Assembly (NCBI RefSeq): GCF_008974325.1
Contig: NZ_BKCG01000001.1
Location: forward strand, 62,001-126,000
Origin: Patiriisocius marinus
GTDB lineage: Bacteria; Bacteroidota; Bacteroidia; Flavobacteriales; Flavobacteriaceae
Reading direction: 5' to 3'
Length of the DNA stretch: 64,000 bases
This document shows positions 41,200 to 50,753 of this stretch, piece after piece. The notes under the pieces are model-generated. The model was not told the origin of the DNA and ran no database searches. It worked only from the letters and a program-made list of their open reading frames with translations. Position 1 is the first letter of the stretch, and each line of letters begins with the position of its first letter. The position numbers and the translations under genes were made by a program.

Positions 41200-42663
41200 A
41201 TGAATAGTCTTTTTGAAATTATGGAAATTTTATCACCAGAAGAGTGTAATGAATTCTTATTATTTCTGAATAAAAAGAACCGAAGAGGTGATACTAAAAA
41301 TCAAAAGCTTTTCAAATTATTAGCTTCAGGTGTATCACAAGACATAGACATTAAACTTTATGGCGAGAAGTCGAGCAATGCACTTCACGCATTATCATCC
41401 CGACTACACTATTCATTAATAGATTTCATTGCTTCAAAAAGTTTTCAAAGAGAAGCTAGTGATGAGTTAGAAATTTTCAAACTAATACTCGCTGCTCGTA
41501 TTTTATTTGAACACAAAAAATATAAAATTGCATTTAAAACTTTAGACAAAGCCGAAAAGCAAGCATTAGAATTAGACTTATACTCAATACTCACAGAAAT
41601 TTACCACACTAAAGTTCAGTACGCGCATTTAAACAAAAAGGCATCATTTACCGAAACTATAAATGCATCTAACTTAAACCTAAAACTATTTACACAGGAG
41701 CAGCAACTCAATATGGTGTATGCAACCATAAAAAGGGATTTGAAAAAACAAGAAGCTATATCAATTGAGCAGATAATCACTTCGGCTTTTGGAGCTTTTG
41801 ACATAAATCTTGATGCCAGTTTAAGTTATAAATCACTATTTCAATTGTTGAATATTTCGGCGACTGCCTCTAAATTACAAAGCAACTTTTATGAGAGTAT
41901 GCCTTTTATGACACAATTGTATGCTATTATTTCTGAAAAAGAACATCAAGTTGATAAACACTTATTTTATCATATTGAAATTCTAAATTTAATGGCTATT
42001 GCTAGTTTTAGAAATAAGAAATTTAAAACTAGTCAACACTTTACAGAGAAAATGGAAGTTGAAATGGCGAAACAAAACAATAAATATCATACTCGCTTTC
42101 TAGAGAAACTTTACCTAAACAAAGGTCTCCTTTTAAACTACACAAACAAACCTAACGAAGCTATCGCATTATTGAAAGGATTCACTAAGCAGTCACTCGA
42201 TATAGAACTCACATTAGTTATGTGTTATTTTCAGCAACAGGAATTTAATAATGCATATTACATTATTAAAAGCTTTAATCATAGCGATGCTTGGTATGAG
42301 AAAAAAAATGGGTGGATTTGGGTAGTAAAAAAATGTATTATTGAAATTCTGGTACTTATTGAATTAGACAAACTAGATTTAGTGCTTTCAAGATTAAAGA
42401 CTTTTAATATTAAGTATTCTAAAAAACTAAACAGTATTGGTGAACATCGAGTAGTCCGTTTTATTAAGTTAGTAGCAGTTTATTATGAATCTCCCAAGGA
42501 AGTTACTAGTCCAAAATTTCACGACATTGTTGAAAAATCATTTGAATGGATAGGCACAGAAAAAGAAGATATTTTTATAATGAGCTTCTATGCATGGCTA
42601 AAATCTAAAATGGAAGGAACAAATATTTATGACACAACACTCCGTTTAGTTACTAAACAATAA
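41200..42663 (+). CDS. TPR-like helical protein, unknown function
   Basis: This 487-aa cytoplasmic protein has no signal peptide or membrane helix. It is helical throughout, with pairs of helices of TPR size (ARILFEHKKYKIAFKTLDKAEKQALELDLYS; LMAIASFRNKKFKTSQHFTEKME; LLNYTNKPNEAIALLKGF). The start, MEILSPEECNEFLLFLNKKNRR, looks like a short DNA- or protein-binding helical cap. No catalytic motif is seen. It is divergent from the YiaA-like gene and may be a scaffold or regulator. Confidence 0.65.
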   Translation: MNSLFEIMEILSPEECNEFLLFLNKKNRRGDTKNQKLFKLLASGVSQDIDIKLYGEKSSNALHALSSRLHYSLIDFIASKSFQREASDELEIFKLILAARILFEHKKYKIAFKTLDKAEKQALELDLYSILTEIYHTKVQYAHLNKKASFTETINASNLNLKLFTQEQQLNMVYATIKRDLKKQEAISIEQIITSAFGAFDINLDASLSYKSLFQLLNISATASKLQSNFYESMPFMTQLYAIISEKEHQVDKHLFYHIEILNLMAIASFRNKKFKTSQHFTEKMEVEMAKQNNKYHTRFLEKLYLNKGLLLNYTNKPNEAIALLKGFTKQSLDIELTLVMCYFQQQEFNNAYYIIKSFNHSDAWYEKKNGWIWVVKKCIIEILVLIELDKLDLVLSRLKTFNIKYSKKLNSIGEHRVVRFIKLVAVYYESPKEVTSPKFHDIVEKSFEWIGTEKEDIFIMSFYAWLKSKMEGTNIYDTTLRLVTKQ

Positions 42664-42773
42664 CTCAACTACCATTTGAAAATTGAGATTTAAAATCAAA
42701 AATAAGTGCATAATCAATCTTAAATTATAATATAAAAAGCTAATTTTTAAATATTTATAATCGTCAACACAAA

Positions 42774-42804
42774 AAAAGACCCCGAACTAATTTCGGGGTC
42801 TTTT
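42774..42804 (+). terminator. Bidirectional terminator between convergent genes
   Basis: AAAAGACCCCGAA (42774-42786) pairs with TTCGGGGTCTTTT (42792-42804) around a five-base loop, with Ts on one strand and As on the other, so it can serve both convergent genes. Confidence 0.85.
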
Positions 42805-42946
42805 CGCTTATATTAGATGCCTGCTTTTTGGCTTAAGCGGCACTCTATCCCTACCATAAATATAAACGGTGTTATTTTTATTCAAGATATCTTAATTTTA
42901 ATTAAATCAAAAGTAATAGTACCCGTCATTTATAAATTGTTGTTAA

Positions 42947-44242
42947 CTATTCCTCACCCATTTCTTTCAGGTAATTAATATCGTTTTCAATTGTAAGTAG
43001 CAATAAACTTGTTGCAGTACAAAATACAGGACTAGTAATACAGTGGTGTCCATTCCAACTGCCATCTTGATTCTGAATTTTTAAAATACGACCACTCATA
43101 TCGTCGTACCATTTTCTCCAATCATTATCATCATTTACCGCTAACGACTCTCCCGTTTGTAAAAAGCTAAGAAACTCTTCCCCACCATTATTACCAAAAC
43201 CTGAAACTACATCTTCGCGTTGCGCAGTCTGTTTCGCAGATTGATAAACGTTATATGACGTATTATATTCTATTGCTTCAGTTTCTGTCATTCCTGCTTT
43301 TTTCAAATTTTCAACAGTAACTACCTCGTCATTTATTGCTCCAGATTGATTCGCTTCTTTAATCATTTTTTTGGCTTTTCGAGCGTCTTTTGCTGTTGCC
43401 CTAACACTTCCACTAACTGAATATAACATTACTCCCGCACCATCAGCAGTGTTTACATTACCGTCATCTGAATAATTAGACTTTTGGTAATCTCTCATAG
43501 TTTGTAAAACGTCACTATTAACAGCTCCACCTACAGATTGCGCTGCTTCTAAAGCGCTATTAGCAAGTCCGCTTTGTAATACTCCAGCCCATCCTGCTCC
43601 ACGTTGTTTTCCTTCTTGATCTGTAGATCGTTGTACTTTATCAACACACATATTCAAGGCACGTTTAACACGTTTTTTGTCTAAACCTTTTAAATCTCTG
43701 TCTAGCAAGCTTGATAAAAACTGAGTAGTAAGCACCACATCAATATTGTCTCCTAATTTTCGTTGAATTTGAGTATTGCGAGCTTCAGCAATAAATTCAT
43801 TATTTTGATTTCTCTCAACTTCATTTAATAGATATTCGATTGCATTTTTTAGATGATCCCTGTAAACACCTTTCTTTAAAGTTGTTCCACTTCTTAAAAA
43901 AGCTGCTGCTACCATTGCCGTAGTTGCAGGATCACTTACTACCGCGTGTGGATCCATAATGTGCTGAGCACTGTGATTTCCAGCGCCGTAGCCACCATTT
44001 GAACTTTGTGCCTTAGAAAGCCACGAGAGTCCGTCACGAACAGCTAACTGTAAATTTTCATTGTTTTTATACATTGAAAAATTTTCAGAAGACTGTTCTC
44101 CCATAACTGTCATAAATACACAACCGGATTCTGGAGTTAAGGTTCTACTTGTTTCGGAATAATCAGGTGCGGTTTCTAAAATTTTCCAAGCGACTGTTAG
44201 CAATACTAAAGGCGCTAATATTAATAAGATTTTAGTTTTCAT
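42947..44242 (-). CDS. Exported alpha/alpha-toroid (squalene-cyclase-repeat) protein
   Basis: This 431-aa protein has an N-terminal signal anchor (1-20). The mature part has prenyltransferase/squalene-oxidase-type repeats: AVRDGLSWLSKAQSSNGGYGAG (about 67-88) and, near the end, RILKIQNQDGSWNGHHCITSPVFCTATSLLLLTI (about 387-420). The QxxDGSW hallmark of toroid-fold repeats is clear. The DxDD or DCTAE catalytic motifs of terpene cyclases are not seen, so it is probably a binding or structural toroid, as in some bacterial and archaeal exported proteins. Between the repeats lies an Ala/Lys-rich helical insertion. Function unknown. Confidence 0.75.
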   Translation of the reverse strand: MKTKILLILAPLVLLTVAWKILETAPDYSETSRTLTPESGCVFMTVMGEQSSENFSMYKNNENLQLAVRDGLSWLSKAQSSNGGYGAGNHSAQHIMDPHAVVSDPATTAMVAAAFLRSGTTLKKGVYRDHLKNAIEYLLNEVERNQNNEFIAEARNTQIQRKLGDNIDVVLTTQFLSSLLDRDLKGLDKKRVKRALNMCVDKVQRSTDQEGKQRGAGWAGVLQSGLANSALEAAQSVGGAVNSDVLQTMRDYQKSNYSDDGNVNTADGAGVMLYSVSGSVRATAKDARKAKKMIKEANQSGAINDEVVTVENLKKAGMTETEAIEYNTSYNVYQSAKQTAQREDVVSGFGNNGGEEFLSFLQTGESLAVNDDNDWRKWYDDMSGRILKIQNQDGSWNGHHCITSPVFCTATSLLLLTIENDINYLKEMGEE

Positions 44243-44550
44243 AGTACTATTATTTAAAGATTAATAAGAATTAAATGATTTGTCAGATCATCGTTCTAGC
44301 TATTATTTAATCTAAAAATACTCTTGAATACGCGCTCTAAAAATATACTTTTAGTAAACGGTATCTCTTGATGAGTAAGATTGTATTTTGGTTGAGTATG
44401 CGCTATTTTTCGGTTTCTGAAATTTTCGACGAAAGCCTTATTAAATCTAAATTATAGCACTTAGTCTATTATTCGTTCTTTTTTGGCGCAATTATTGGTT
44501 TATTGTTTTCAAATTATTTACATTAGTATCCACAAATTAAACCCATTGTC
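44243..44550. other. 308-bp gene-free divergent region
   Basis: This region separates divergent genes and must hold both promoters. I see no exact TAnnTTTG on either strand, no stable hairpin and no short coding sequence worth reporting. Confidence 0.5.
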
Positions 44551-44895
44551 ATGAAAAACATATTTAAAGTAATTGCTGTAGCTGCAGTGTTCTTATTAGG
44601 AATGCAAAACACTACTGCACAAACGTTGTCACAGGATCAAGATAGACCAGAGGTGATTGCTAAGCAAAAAACAAGTGATTTAAGCGATGCATTAAACTTA
44701 ACTGGAGACCAACAACGCTATATCTTTAGAGCTTTAACAGCTAAAGAGGTAAATTACAGAAAGCACATAAACGGTAAAGATGCTACTAACCCTGAGGTTA
44801 TAGCTAACAAAAAGAAATACGACGATTTATTAGTTAAATCTATGAAGAAAACATTGACTGCTGAGCAATTTACTGCTTGGGAAGCGATGCAGTAA
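44551..44895 (+). CDS. Small secreted helical protein
   Basis: This 114-aa protein has a signal peptide (1-24, ending TTAQ). The mature 90 residues are helical, with LSDALNLTGDQQRYIFRALTAKEVNYRKHI and a closing KKTLTAEQFTAWEAMQ. The L-LT-QQ...LTAEQF-AW pattern resembles Spy/LTxxQ-like or DUF4890-like periplasmic proteins of Bacteroidota. A chaperone or stress role is possible but not shown. Monocistronic, with a strong terminator shared with hemL. Confidence 0.75.
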   Translation: MKNIFKVIAVAAVFLLGMQNTTAQTLSQDQDRPEVIAKQKTSDLSDALNLTGDQQRYIFRALTAKEVNYRKHINGKDATNPEVIANKKKYDDLLVKSMKKTLTAEQFTAWEAMQ

Positions 44896-44920
44896 TCGTA
44901 TTTTACACATCATATTTTAA

Positions 44921-44951
44921 AAAATCCCTTGCAATGCAAGGGATTTTTTTA
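44921..44951 (+). terminator. Bidirectional terminator between the small secreted gene and hemL
   Basis: AAAATCCCTTGC (44921-44932) pairs perfectly with GCAAGGGATTTT (44936-44947) around a three-base loop, with Ts on both strands. Confidence 0.9.
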
Positions 44952-44953
44952 TG

Positions 44954-46243
44954 TTATAAACTTTTAGCAGCAACAGCTGCTGCTTCAATTGTTTTATCTA
45001 AGTCTTCATATGTTAATGCATCACATAGAAACCAAGTTTCATAAGCACTAGGAGCTATATATATTCCTTGCGAAAGCATTGAATGGAAGAAAATATTAAA
45101 CTTCCCATTATTAGCTGCATTTGCTGCAGTTTTAAAATCAACTACAGGTGTTTCGGAAAAATGCACTGAAATCATTGACCCTTCTCTATTTATAGTGTGT
45201 GGTACATTTTGAGTTGTTAGTACATCACTCAACCCATTATGTAGATAGGCAGTTTTTTTATTCAAGCTTTTAAAAACATCTGGATTTTCATCTAAATGTG
45301 TTAACATCGCTAGACCCGCTGCCATAGCCAATGGATTTCCACTTAGCGTACCTGCCTGATAAACCGGTCCTAATGGAGCAAGATGTCTCATTATTTCTTT
45401 CCTAGCTGCAAAGGCACCTACTGGAAGTCCACCACCTATTACTTTACCATAAGTTACAATATCGGCTTTAATGTCATACAATTCTTGCACACCACCTGCA
45501 GCCAATCTAAAACCTGTCATAACCTCATCAAAAATTAAGAGGATATTATTATCATTACATAATGTTCGAAGTCCTTGTAAAAAGTTTTTTTGAGGTGGAA
45601 TACACCCCATATTACCTGCAACTGGCTCTATTATTATACAAGCAATTTCATTTTTATTATTTGTTATAATCTCCGCTACATTCTCTAAGTCGTTATAGCT
45701 AGCAAGTAAAGTATCTTTTGCAGTTCCTTCTGTTACACCAGGACTATTAGGTGCTCCAAATGTAACAGCACCACTACCTGCCTGAATTAAAAATGAATCA
45801 CTATGTCCATGATAACAACCAGCAAATTTTATAATTTTATCCCTCCCTGTATATCCACGTGCTAATCTAACTGCGCTCATGCAAGCCTCAGTTCCACTAT
45901 TAACAAACCTAATCATATCTATATTAGGAACCATCTTTACAGCAAGTTCTGCAATTTTAGTTTCAATTTCTGTTGGCATACCAAAGCTAGTCCCTTTTTT
46001 TGCCTTTTCAACAACTGCACTAACTACAGGCTCAAAAGCGTGCCCTAAAATCATAGGTCCCCAAGAATTAATGTAATCTATTAGGGTATTATCATCTTCA
46101 TCATAAAGGTATGCTCCTTTTGCTTTTTTAACAAATATTGGGTCACCTCCCACTGCTTTAAAAGCTCTAACAGGCGAATTAACTCCCCCAGGAATTACTT
46201 TTTGTGCTTCAGCGAAAAGTGCGCTGCTTCTTTTATATATCAT
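44954..46243 (-). CDS. hemL: Glutamate-1-semialdehyde 2,1-aminomutase
   Basis: This 429-aa pyridoxal-phosphate enzyme turns glutamate-1-semialdehyde into 5-aminolevulinate, the tetrapyrrole precursor made by the C5 route. It shows the fold-type I blocks [21 protein letters not shown] at the start, [43 protein letters not shown], and the PLP Lys in [14 protein letters not shown]. Length is typical. ATG 46243 is chosen because a start at 46318 would add 25 unrelated residues and run into the neighbouring gene. It follows the glucosaminidase gene by 10 bp. Confidence 0.96.
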   Translation of the reverse strand: MIYKRSSALFAEAQKVIPGGVNSPVRAFKAVGGDPIFVKKAKGAYLYDEDDNTLIDYINSWGPMILGHAFEPVVSAVVEKAKKGTSFGMPTEIETKIAELAVKMVPNIDMIRFVNSGTEACMSAVRLARGYTGRDKIIKFAGCYHGHSDSFLIQAGSGAVTFGAPNSPGVTEGTAKDTLLASYNDLENVAEIITNNKNEIACIIIEPVAGNMGCIPPQKNFLQGLRTLCNDNNILLIFDEVMTGFRLAAGGVQELYDIKADIVTYGKVIGGGLPVGAFAARKEIMRHLAPLGPVYQAGTLSGNPLAMAAGLAMLTHLDENPDVFKSLNKKTAYLHNGLSDVLTTQNVPHTINREGSMISVHFSETPVVDFKTAANAANNGKFNIFFHSMLSQGIYIAPSAYETWFLCDALTYEDLDKTIEAAAVAAKSL

Positions 46244-46253
46244 TGTGATAAAA

Positions 46254-47108
46254 TTAGTTTTTAACTGAATGTAAATATAACACTTGCCCAATTGACAAAG
46301 CATTACTAGTAAGCCCATTATAACGTTTTAATGAATCTACTGGAATATTAAACTTTCTTGAGATACTATATAATGTATCGCCTTTCTTTACAGTATAAGA
46401 GCTTATAGTAGAATTATCAGATTTAGTTACTACACTAGGGCCATTCCCAAGAACATCATCATCGTATTGCTGTAAATTGTAGCGTTCGATTATTGAAATA
46501 AGTTTATTAGGATATTTAGGATCTGTTGCATATCCGGCTTTTTTTAGGCCTCGCGCCCAACCTTTATAATCATCTTTTCCTAATTTAAATAGCGATGCAT
46601 ATCTACTACGTCCTGTTAGAAAAAGCGAATGATCTCTGTAAGAATATTTAGGATCCTTGTATTTTCTAAAGCATTCCTGCGCTTCGTCATCATCATGATA
46701 CACTCGTTCACCTTCCCAACTAGTATGACATTTAATACCAAAATGGTTATTAGCCCTATTACTAAGTTCACCCCTACCAGCTCCACTTTCTAAAATTCCT
46801 TGAGCAAGTGTAATACTAGCAGGAATTCCATATTGTAACATTTCTTCTTTAGCAATTGCGGCATATTGATAAACATAGTTAGAAACCACCTCTTCATAGG
46901 TACCCGTCTTTACAACTTTAGCAGGTGTCACTTTAGGAGTTACAACAGTCTTAGTATCCTCCTTTACAGGAGTTGGAGTATTTTTAACTACAGTTTCAGT
47001 TTTTGGCTTTTTAGCATATTTTACTGTTTTCTTTTTTGCCTTGCAACCACCTAATAATAATGTGATTGTTAATAGGACTAGTAGTGTATTTGGAAGTTTT
47101 TTAAACAT
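46254..47108 (-). CDS. Glucosaminidase-LysM lipoprotein
   Basis: This 284-aa lipoprotein has a lipobox LLLGGC (Cys near 22) and a Lys/Thr/Val-rich linker (about 24-72). A GH73-type N-acetylglucosaminidase domain (about 72-225) follows, with [32 protein letters not shown], including the catalytic Glu in ILESGAG. A single LysM repeat (about 238-283, [29 protein letters not shown]) binds peptidoglycan. It should trim or remodel the cell wall from the envelope. Its start overlaps the end of the upstream ACC-deaminase-like gene by 8 bp, and hemL follows closely. Confidence 0.92.
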   Translation of the reverse strand: MFKKLPNTLLVLLTITLLLGGCKAKKKTVKYAKKPKTETVVKNTPTPVKEDTKTVVTPKVTPAKVVKTGTYEEVVSNYVYQYAAIAKEEMLQYGIPASITLAQGILESGAGRGELSNRANNHFGIKCHTSWEGERVYHDDDEAQECFRKYKDPKYSYRDHSLFLTGRSRYASLFKLGKDDYKGWARGLKKAGYATDPKYPNKLISIIERYNLQQYDDDVLGNGPSVVTKSDNSTISSYTVKKGDTLYSISRKFNIPVDSLKRYNGLTSNALSIGQVLYLHSVKN

Positions 47109-47994
47109 CTATCAAAGGAAGATTTTTTCGTTGCAACATTAAGTTCATACCAGCAATACCTTGAAGTCCGCCCGTATGGACTGCTAAAATACGGCTATTT
47201 TTTTTGAAATATTGTTTTTCTATCAAGTCGTAAATACCATACATCATTTTTCCCGTATATACAGGGTCTAACAATACACCGTGTTGTGCTTTAAATGTAT
47301 TGATAAAACGTACTAAATCTGAATCTATTTTAGCATAGCCTCCAAAATTATACGAATCTGTAATCTCAAAATTTTCTTGTGTAGTTTGTTGAGCGACAAA
47401 TTTTTTCTGAAATGTTCCTTTTAATGCAGAAAAACCAAGTGCAAATTGATTGGAGGCTAATGTAGAAACTATTCCGGCCATTGTGCCTCCAGTTCCAACA
47501 GCGACACATATATAATCAAAAGCAGTATCTTCAAGTGTTAATATTTCGGCACAGCCTTTAATTGCAAGGTCGTTTGTACCACCTTCTGGAATAAGATGAA
47601 ACTGACCATATGTTTCCTTTAGTTGAGAAATAAATTCCTCATTTTCTTTCATCCTATATGCTTCTCTGGAAATGAACTCGAGTTGCATACCCTGCTTTTC
47701 AGCATAACTAAGTGTAGGGTTTCCTGAAATTTTTGAACGAAGTTCTTCACCTCTAATTATTCCAATCGTTTTCAAATTATATTTTTTACCCGCAGTAGCG
47801 ACAGCAGCAATGTGATTTGAAAAAGCTCCACCAAAAGTTATTATTGTTTTAATTTCTGAGCCTTTAATTTGTTGAAGTTGGTATTTCAGTTTTCTAAATT
47901 TATTACCACTTATTTCAGGCATTAACAAATCTTCCCTCTTAATAGAAAGTTCCCAATTATTCAACAATGTAATAGGCTGATTTATAGACTTCAA
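47101..47994 (-). CDS. ACC deaminase/D-cysteine desulfhydrase-family PLP enzyme
   Basis: This 297-aa enzyme of fold-type II binds PLP. The lysine lies in [22 protein letters not shown], followed by [23 protein letters not shown], the FGGxxSNH phosphate/carboxylate loop, and [14 protein letters not shown], which holds the phosphate group. The family includes 1-aminocyclopropane-1-carboxylate deaminase and D-cysteine desulfhydrase, and sequence alone does not decide between them. The start is TTG 47994; no in-frame ATG lies nearby upstream, and the next Met (residue 25) would cut the conserved block. It overlaps the next gene by 8 bp. Confidence 0.88.
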   Translation of the reverse strand: MKSINQPITLLNNWELSIKREDLLMPEISGNKFRKLKYQLQQIKGSEIKTIITFGGAFSNHIAAVATAGKKYNLKTIGIIRGEELRSKISGNPTLSYAEKQGMQLEFISREAYRMKENEEFISQLKETYGQFHLIPEGGTNDLAIKGCAEILTLEDTAFDYICVAVGTGGTMAGIVSTLASNQFALGFSALKGTFQKKFVAQQTTQENFEITDSYNFGGYAKIDSDLVRFINTFKAQHGVLLDPVYTGKMMYGIYDLIEKQYFKKNSRILAVHTGGLQGIAGMNLMLQRKNLPLIDV

Positions 47995-48241
47995 AATTTT
48001 ATAGTGCTTTAGGTTAAATATACAGTTTAAGTTCCTATTAGAAATGCCTAATTAAGAATATAAATCAGTCAATTTAAATCTTTATTTCACTATTAACTTA
48101 TAATCAAAAAAACACTTTAACCATCTAATACACCGTTAATCGATACTATTTTGTTAAAATTTTATGCATTTCAACGAATAAATATGTTTTTAAACGTTCT
48201 TTTTGTGTACTATTGTTAGAAGTAACGGAAATAACCTAAAT

Positions 48242-49081
48242 ATGAAGACAAACTACCCCCTAATTTTCTTGTGTTTAATAGCACTATTCGCACATACTTA
48301 TGTGGGTAATGCTCAAGTAGGAATAAATACGACCACTCCGGAAGGAATCATTGATGTAAACAGTAGTACTTACGGAGTCGTGTTACCTAGAATTTCATTA
48401 AACAGTTTAAACAACGCTTCACCTGTTATAAATCCACAAGGTGGTAGTTTAGCCGTTGGAACCGTAGTCTATAATACAAATACTACTAGCACTGGTTCTA
48501 ATGATGTTGTTCCAGGCATATATGTATGGACTGGAACTAAATGGTTTAATAAGTTTTCTAAAAAACAATCAGAATTTTTAACTCAGACAAGTCATTTACG
48601 TACACAGTCTTCCTCTGGATATCAAAATATTCCAGGCTTAACAAACAGAACCTTTACAGCAGAGTATACTGGCAATTACAAAATAGAGCTAAGTGTAAAT
48701 TATGGAGGTGGTTATCTTAGGGATGTCGATGGAGATAATTCAATGACAGATGTCGCTGCACAAAAAGGAAATTTTAGATTTACGTTCGACGGAGACGTAA
48801 ATTTATACGAAGCACTTTCATATAGTGTAACTGGTGATGCAACTACATCGGGAACATCTAATTACTATTTGATTTGGGAACAGTATTCAGTAGTAATCTA
48901 CAAACATTGCACACAAGGACAAACATACAACCTAAACTTAGAATTTGATCAATTACCTGCACCAGAATTTGTTAATTCCGGCAACCACAATAGCTCAAAC
49001 AGTGATCAATACACTCAAGGAACTGGATGGATAGGATTTGATATTCCTTGTTCTGTAGAAATAACTTATTTGACTGAATAA
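48242..49081 (+). CDS. Secreted paralogous protein, copy 1 of 3
   Basis: This 279-aa protein has a signal peptide (1-25, ending GNAQ) and the QVGINTTTPEGIIDVNSSTYGVVLPRISL block. A conserved linker NPQGGSLAVGTVVYNTNTTSTGSNDVVPGIYVWTGTKWF follows (about 75-110). The remaining 165 residues look like a single beta-sandwich ending PCSVEITYL, similar to C1q/TNF-like or lectin-like sandwiches by layout only. It is one of three tandem relatives (next: 49096 and 49908), which share the first 110 residues and the closing PC(S/T)(V/I)E(I/F)TYL. ATG 48242 is chosen over GTG 48203, which would precede the signal peptide with 13 extra residues. Confidence 0.8.
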   Translation: MKTNYPLIFLCLIALFAHTYVGNAQVGINTTTPEGIIDVNSSTYGVVLPRISLNSLNNASPVINPQGGSLAVGTVVYNTNTTSTGSNDVVPGIYVWTGTKWFNKFSKKQSEFLTQTSHLRTQSSSGYQNIPGLTNRTFTAEYTGNYKIELSVNYGGGYLRDVDGDNSMTDVAAQKGNFRFTFDGDVNLYEALSYSVTGDATTSGTSNYYLIWEQYSVVIYKHCTQGQTYNLNLEFDQLPAPEFVNSGNHNSSNSDQYTQGTGWIGFDIPCSVEITYLTE

Positions 49082-49095
49082 TAAAAGAATAAAAG

Positions 49096-49890
49096 ATGAA
49101 AAAAATTATACAATTAATTTGTTTTATAGCACTTTCTTTTTCGACTTCTGCTCAAGTGGGAATAGGAACTACAACACCAGAAGGTATGTTGGATATTAAC
49201 AGTAGTACGATGGGGTTTGTTTACCCTACGGCAGCATTAACCTCTACCGTTAACCAAAATCCAGTTCAAAATCCACAGGGTGGGGCTTTAGCTATTGGAA
49301 CGACTATATTCAACACAAACTTAACAAGCACAGGTTTAAATGATGTTGAACCAGGAATTTATTCTTGGGATGGAACAAAATGGGTTACTCACTTTTACAA
49401 AAAAGAATCTACTTTATTTACTCAGAGCACTGGTTTAAGAACTTCATCATTAGGAGTTCCTGAAAATGTTCCAGGATTAGGAGCCTTAGACGGAAATATA
49501 TTTATTCCAAATTATACAGGAACTTATAAAATAGAAATGCGTGGATATTTTGGAGCTGGCGAAGTAAAAATAAATAGAGGAATGCACACAGTGGTTGGAA
49601 AGGGAGACTATAATCTAGATTTTAATGGAACAGTATACTCTGCAACTACTAAATCTTTTTCTAGCTACCACCCAAGCGCTACTGATTATACGAATGCAAT
49701 GAAGGAAACAACTATTATTAAATTTGTTAATCTAGTTGCAGGAGTTTCATATCCTTTTAGTCTTACTTTTTTACAAACAACAACATCATCTAATCAAGGT
49801 TTTAGAAATAATGCTCTCTCTGGTAGAGGTCGTGGTTATCTTGGCACAGAGGTCCCTTGTAGTATTGAGTTCACATATTTAGAAAGATAA
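49096..49890 (+). CDS. Secreted paralogous protein, copy 2 of 3
   Basis: This 264-aa relative of the preceding gene has a signal peptide (1-19, ending TSAQ) and then QVGIGTTTPEGMLDINSSTMGFVYPTAAL. The shared linker NPQGGALAIGTTIFNTNLTSTGLNDVEPGIYSWDGTKWV follows, with a C-terminal beta-rich domain ending PCSIEFTYLER. It lies 14 bp after copy 1 and 17 bp before copy 3 on the same strand, so the three form one transcript. The C-terminal domain is more diverged than the N-terminal part, suggesting a different target for each copy. Confidence 0.8.
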   Translation: MKKIIQLICFIALSFSTSAQVGIGTTTPEGMLDINSSTMGFVYPTAALTSTVNQNPVQNPQGGALAIGTTIFNTNLTSTGLNDVEPGIYSWDGTKWVTHFYKKESTLFTQSTGLRTSSLGVPENVPGLGALDGNIFIPNYTGTYKIEMRGYFGAGEVKINRGMHTVVGKGDYNLDFNGTVYSATTKSFSSYHPSATDYTNAMKETTIIKFVNLVAGVSYPFSLTFLQTTTSSNQGFRNNALSGRGRGYLGTEVPCSIEFTYLER

Positions 49891-49907
49891 TTTTAACCTA
49901 CATTACT

Positions 49908-50729
49908 ATGAAATCAAAATACTTTAAAACATTCATCTTAACGTTATTGTTATCAACTTCATACTTTGTAAGTTCTGCGCAAATAGGAATTGCAACTGAT
50001 AAACCACAAGGAATGCTAGATGTTCAAAATAGTAATTTAGCTGGTATTGTTTTTCCAAAAGCTGCCTTAACTTCTTCTATTATTGCTTTTCCTGTACTAA
50101 ATCCACAAGGTGGAAATTTAGCTGAAGGGACGGTTGTTTTTAACACTAACAATACTTCAACTGGCAACAACGATGTTTACCCAGGAATTTATGCTTGGGA
50201 TGGAGCTAAATGGACTCCTCAATATTTAATAGAACAAGCCGAAACTTATGAACAGTCAGGCCTGGATTTTAGACCTACTTTTTCTGGAGGATTTGTAGAT
50301 ATACCAGGGCTTGGTTCTGGAACACAATTCACAGCTAATTATACGGGAACCTATAGAGTGAAAGCAAATTTTAATTTTGGCGCAGGAAAATTATTACCAT
50401 CTTCAAATGGAGATGTTCGTATGCAGACACAAGAAGGGTATTTCCGTTTCATTTTTGACGGTAGTTCGAATAATATATATACCCATGCTTATTCGTTACA
50501 TAATAATGAATTACTTGCTGCAGATCAATTTGAAGATAGTTTTAGACATGATTCATCACTAGTACTATATTTAGATTTAGATGCTGGCACCACCTATGAT
50601 TTTAGATTACAAATAGATGTTCATTCTTCTACAGGATTTGAAAACTCTGGTAATTCAGGTGATGGTAGAGCTCATGTAGGAATTGGAATCCCCTGTACTG
50701 TTGAATTTACTTATTTAGAAGAAAATTAA
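49908..50729 (+). CDS. Secreted paralogous protein, copy 3 of 3
   Basis: This 273-aa member of the tandem family has a signal peptide (1-24, ending SSAQ) and IGIATDKPQGMLDVQNSNLAGIVFPKAAL. The linker NPQGGNLAEGTVVFNTNNTSTGNNDVYPGIYAWDGAKWT follows, and the C-terminal domain ends IGIGIPCTVEFTYLEEN. Its first block departs slightly from the usual QVGIGT (QIGIAT). It is followed after 24 bp by the LVIVD-repeat protein gene, which probably belongs to the same operon. No T9SS tail is present in any of the three copies. Confidence 0.8.
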   Translation: MKSKYFKTFILTLLLSTSYFVSSAQIGIATDKPQGMLDVQNSNLAGIVFPKAALTSSIIAFPVLNPQGGNLAEGTVVFNTNNTSTGNNDVYPGIYAWDGAKWTPQYLIEQAETYEQSGLDFRPTFSGGFVDIPGLGSGTQFTANYTGTYRVKANFNFGAGKLLPSSNGDVRMQTQEGYFRFIFDGSSNNIYTHAYSLHNNELLAADQFEDSFRHDSSLVLYLDLDAGTTYDFRLQIDVHSSTGFENSGNSGDGRAHVGIGIPCTVEFTYLEEN

Positions 50730-50753
50730 AAATTAACCCCGCAAACTATTAAA

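Noticed and set aside
42805-42900. Possible tRNA or structured RNA in the convergent region with the GC-richer patch near 42820-42860
   Set aside because: No cloverleaf or conserved T-loop sequence can be read there.
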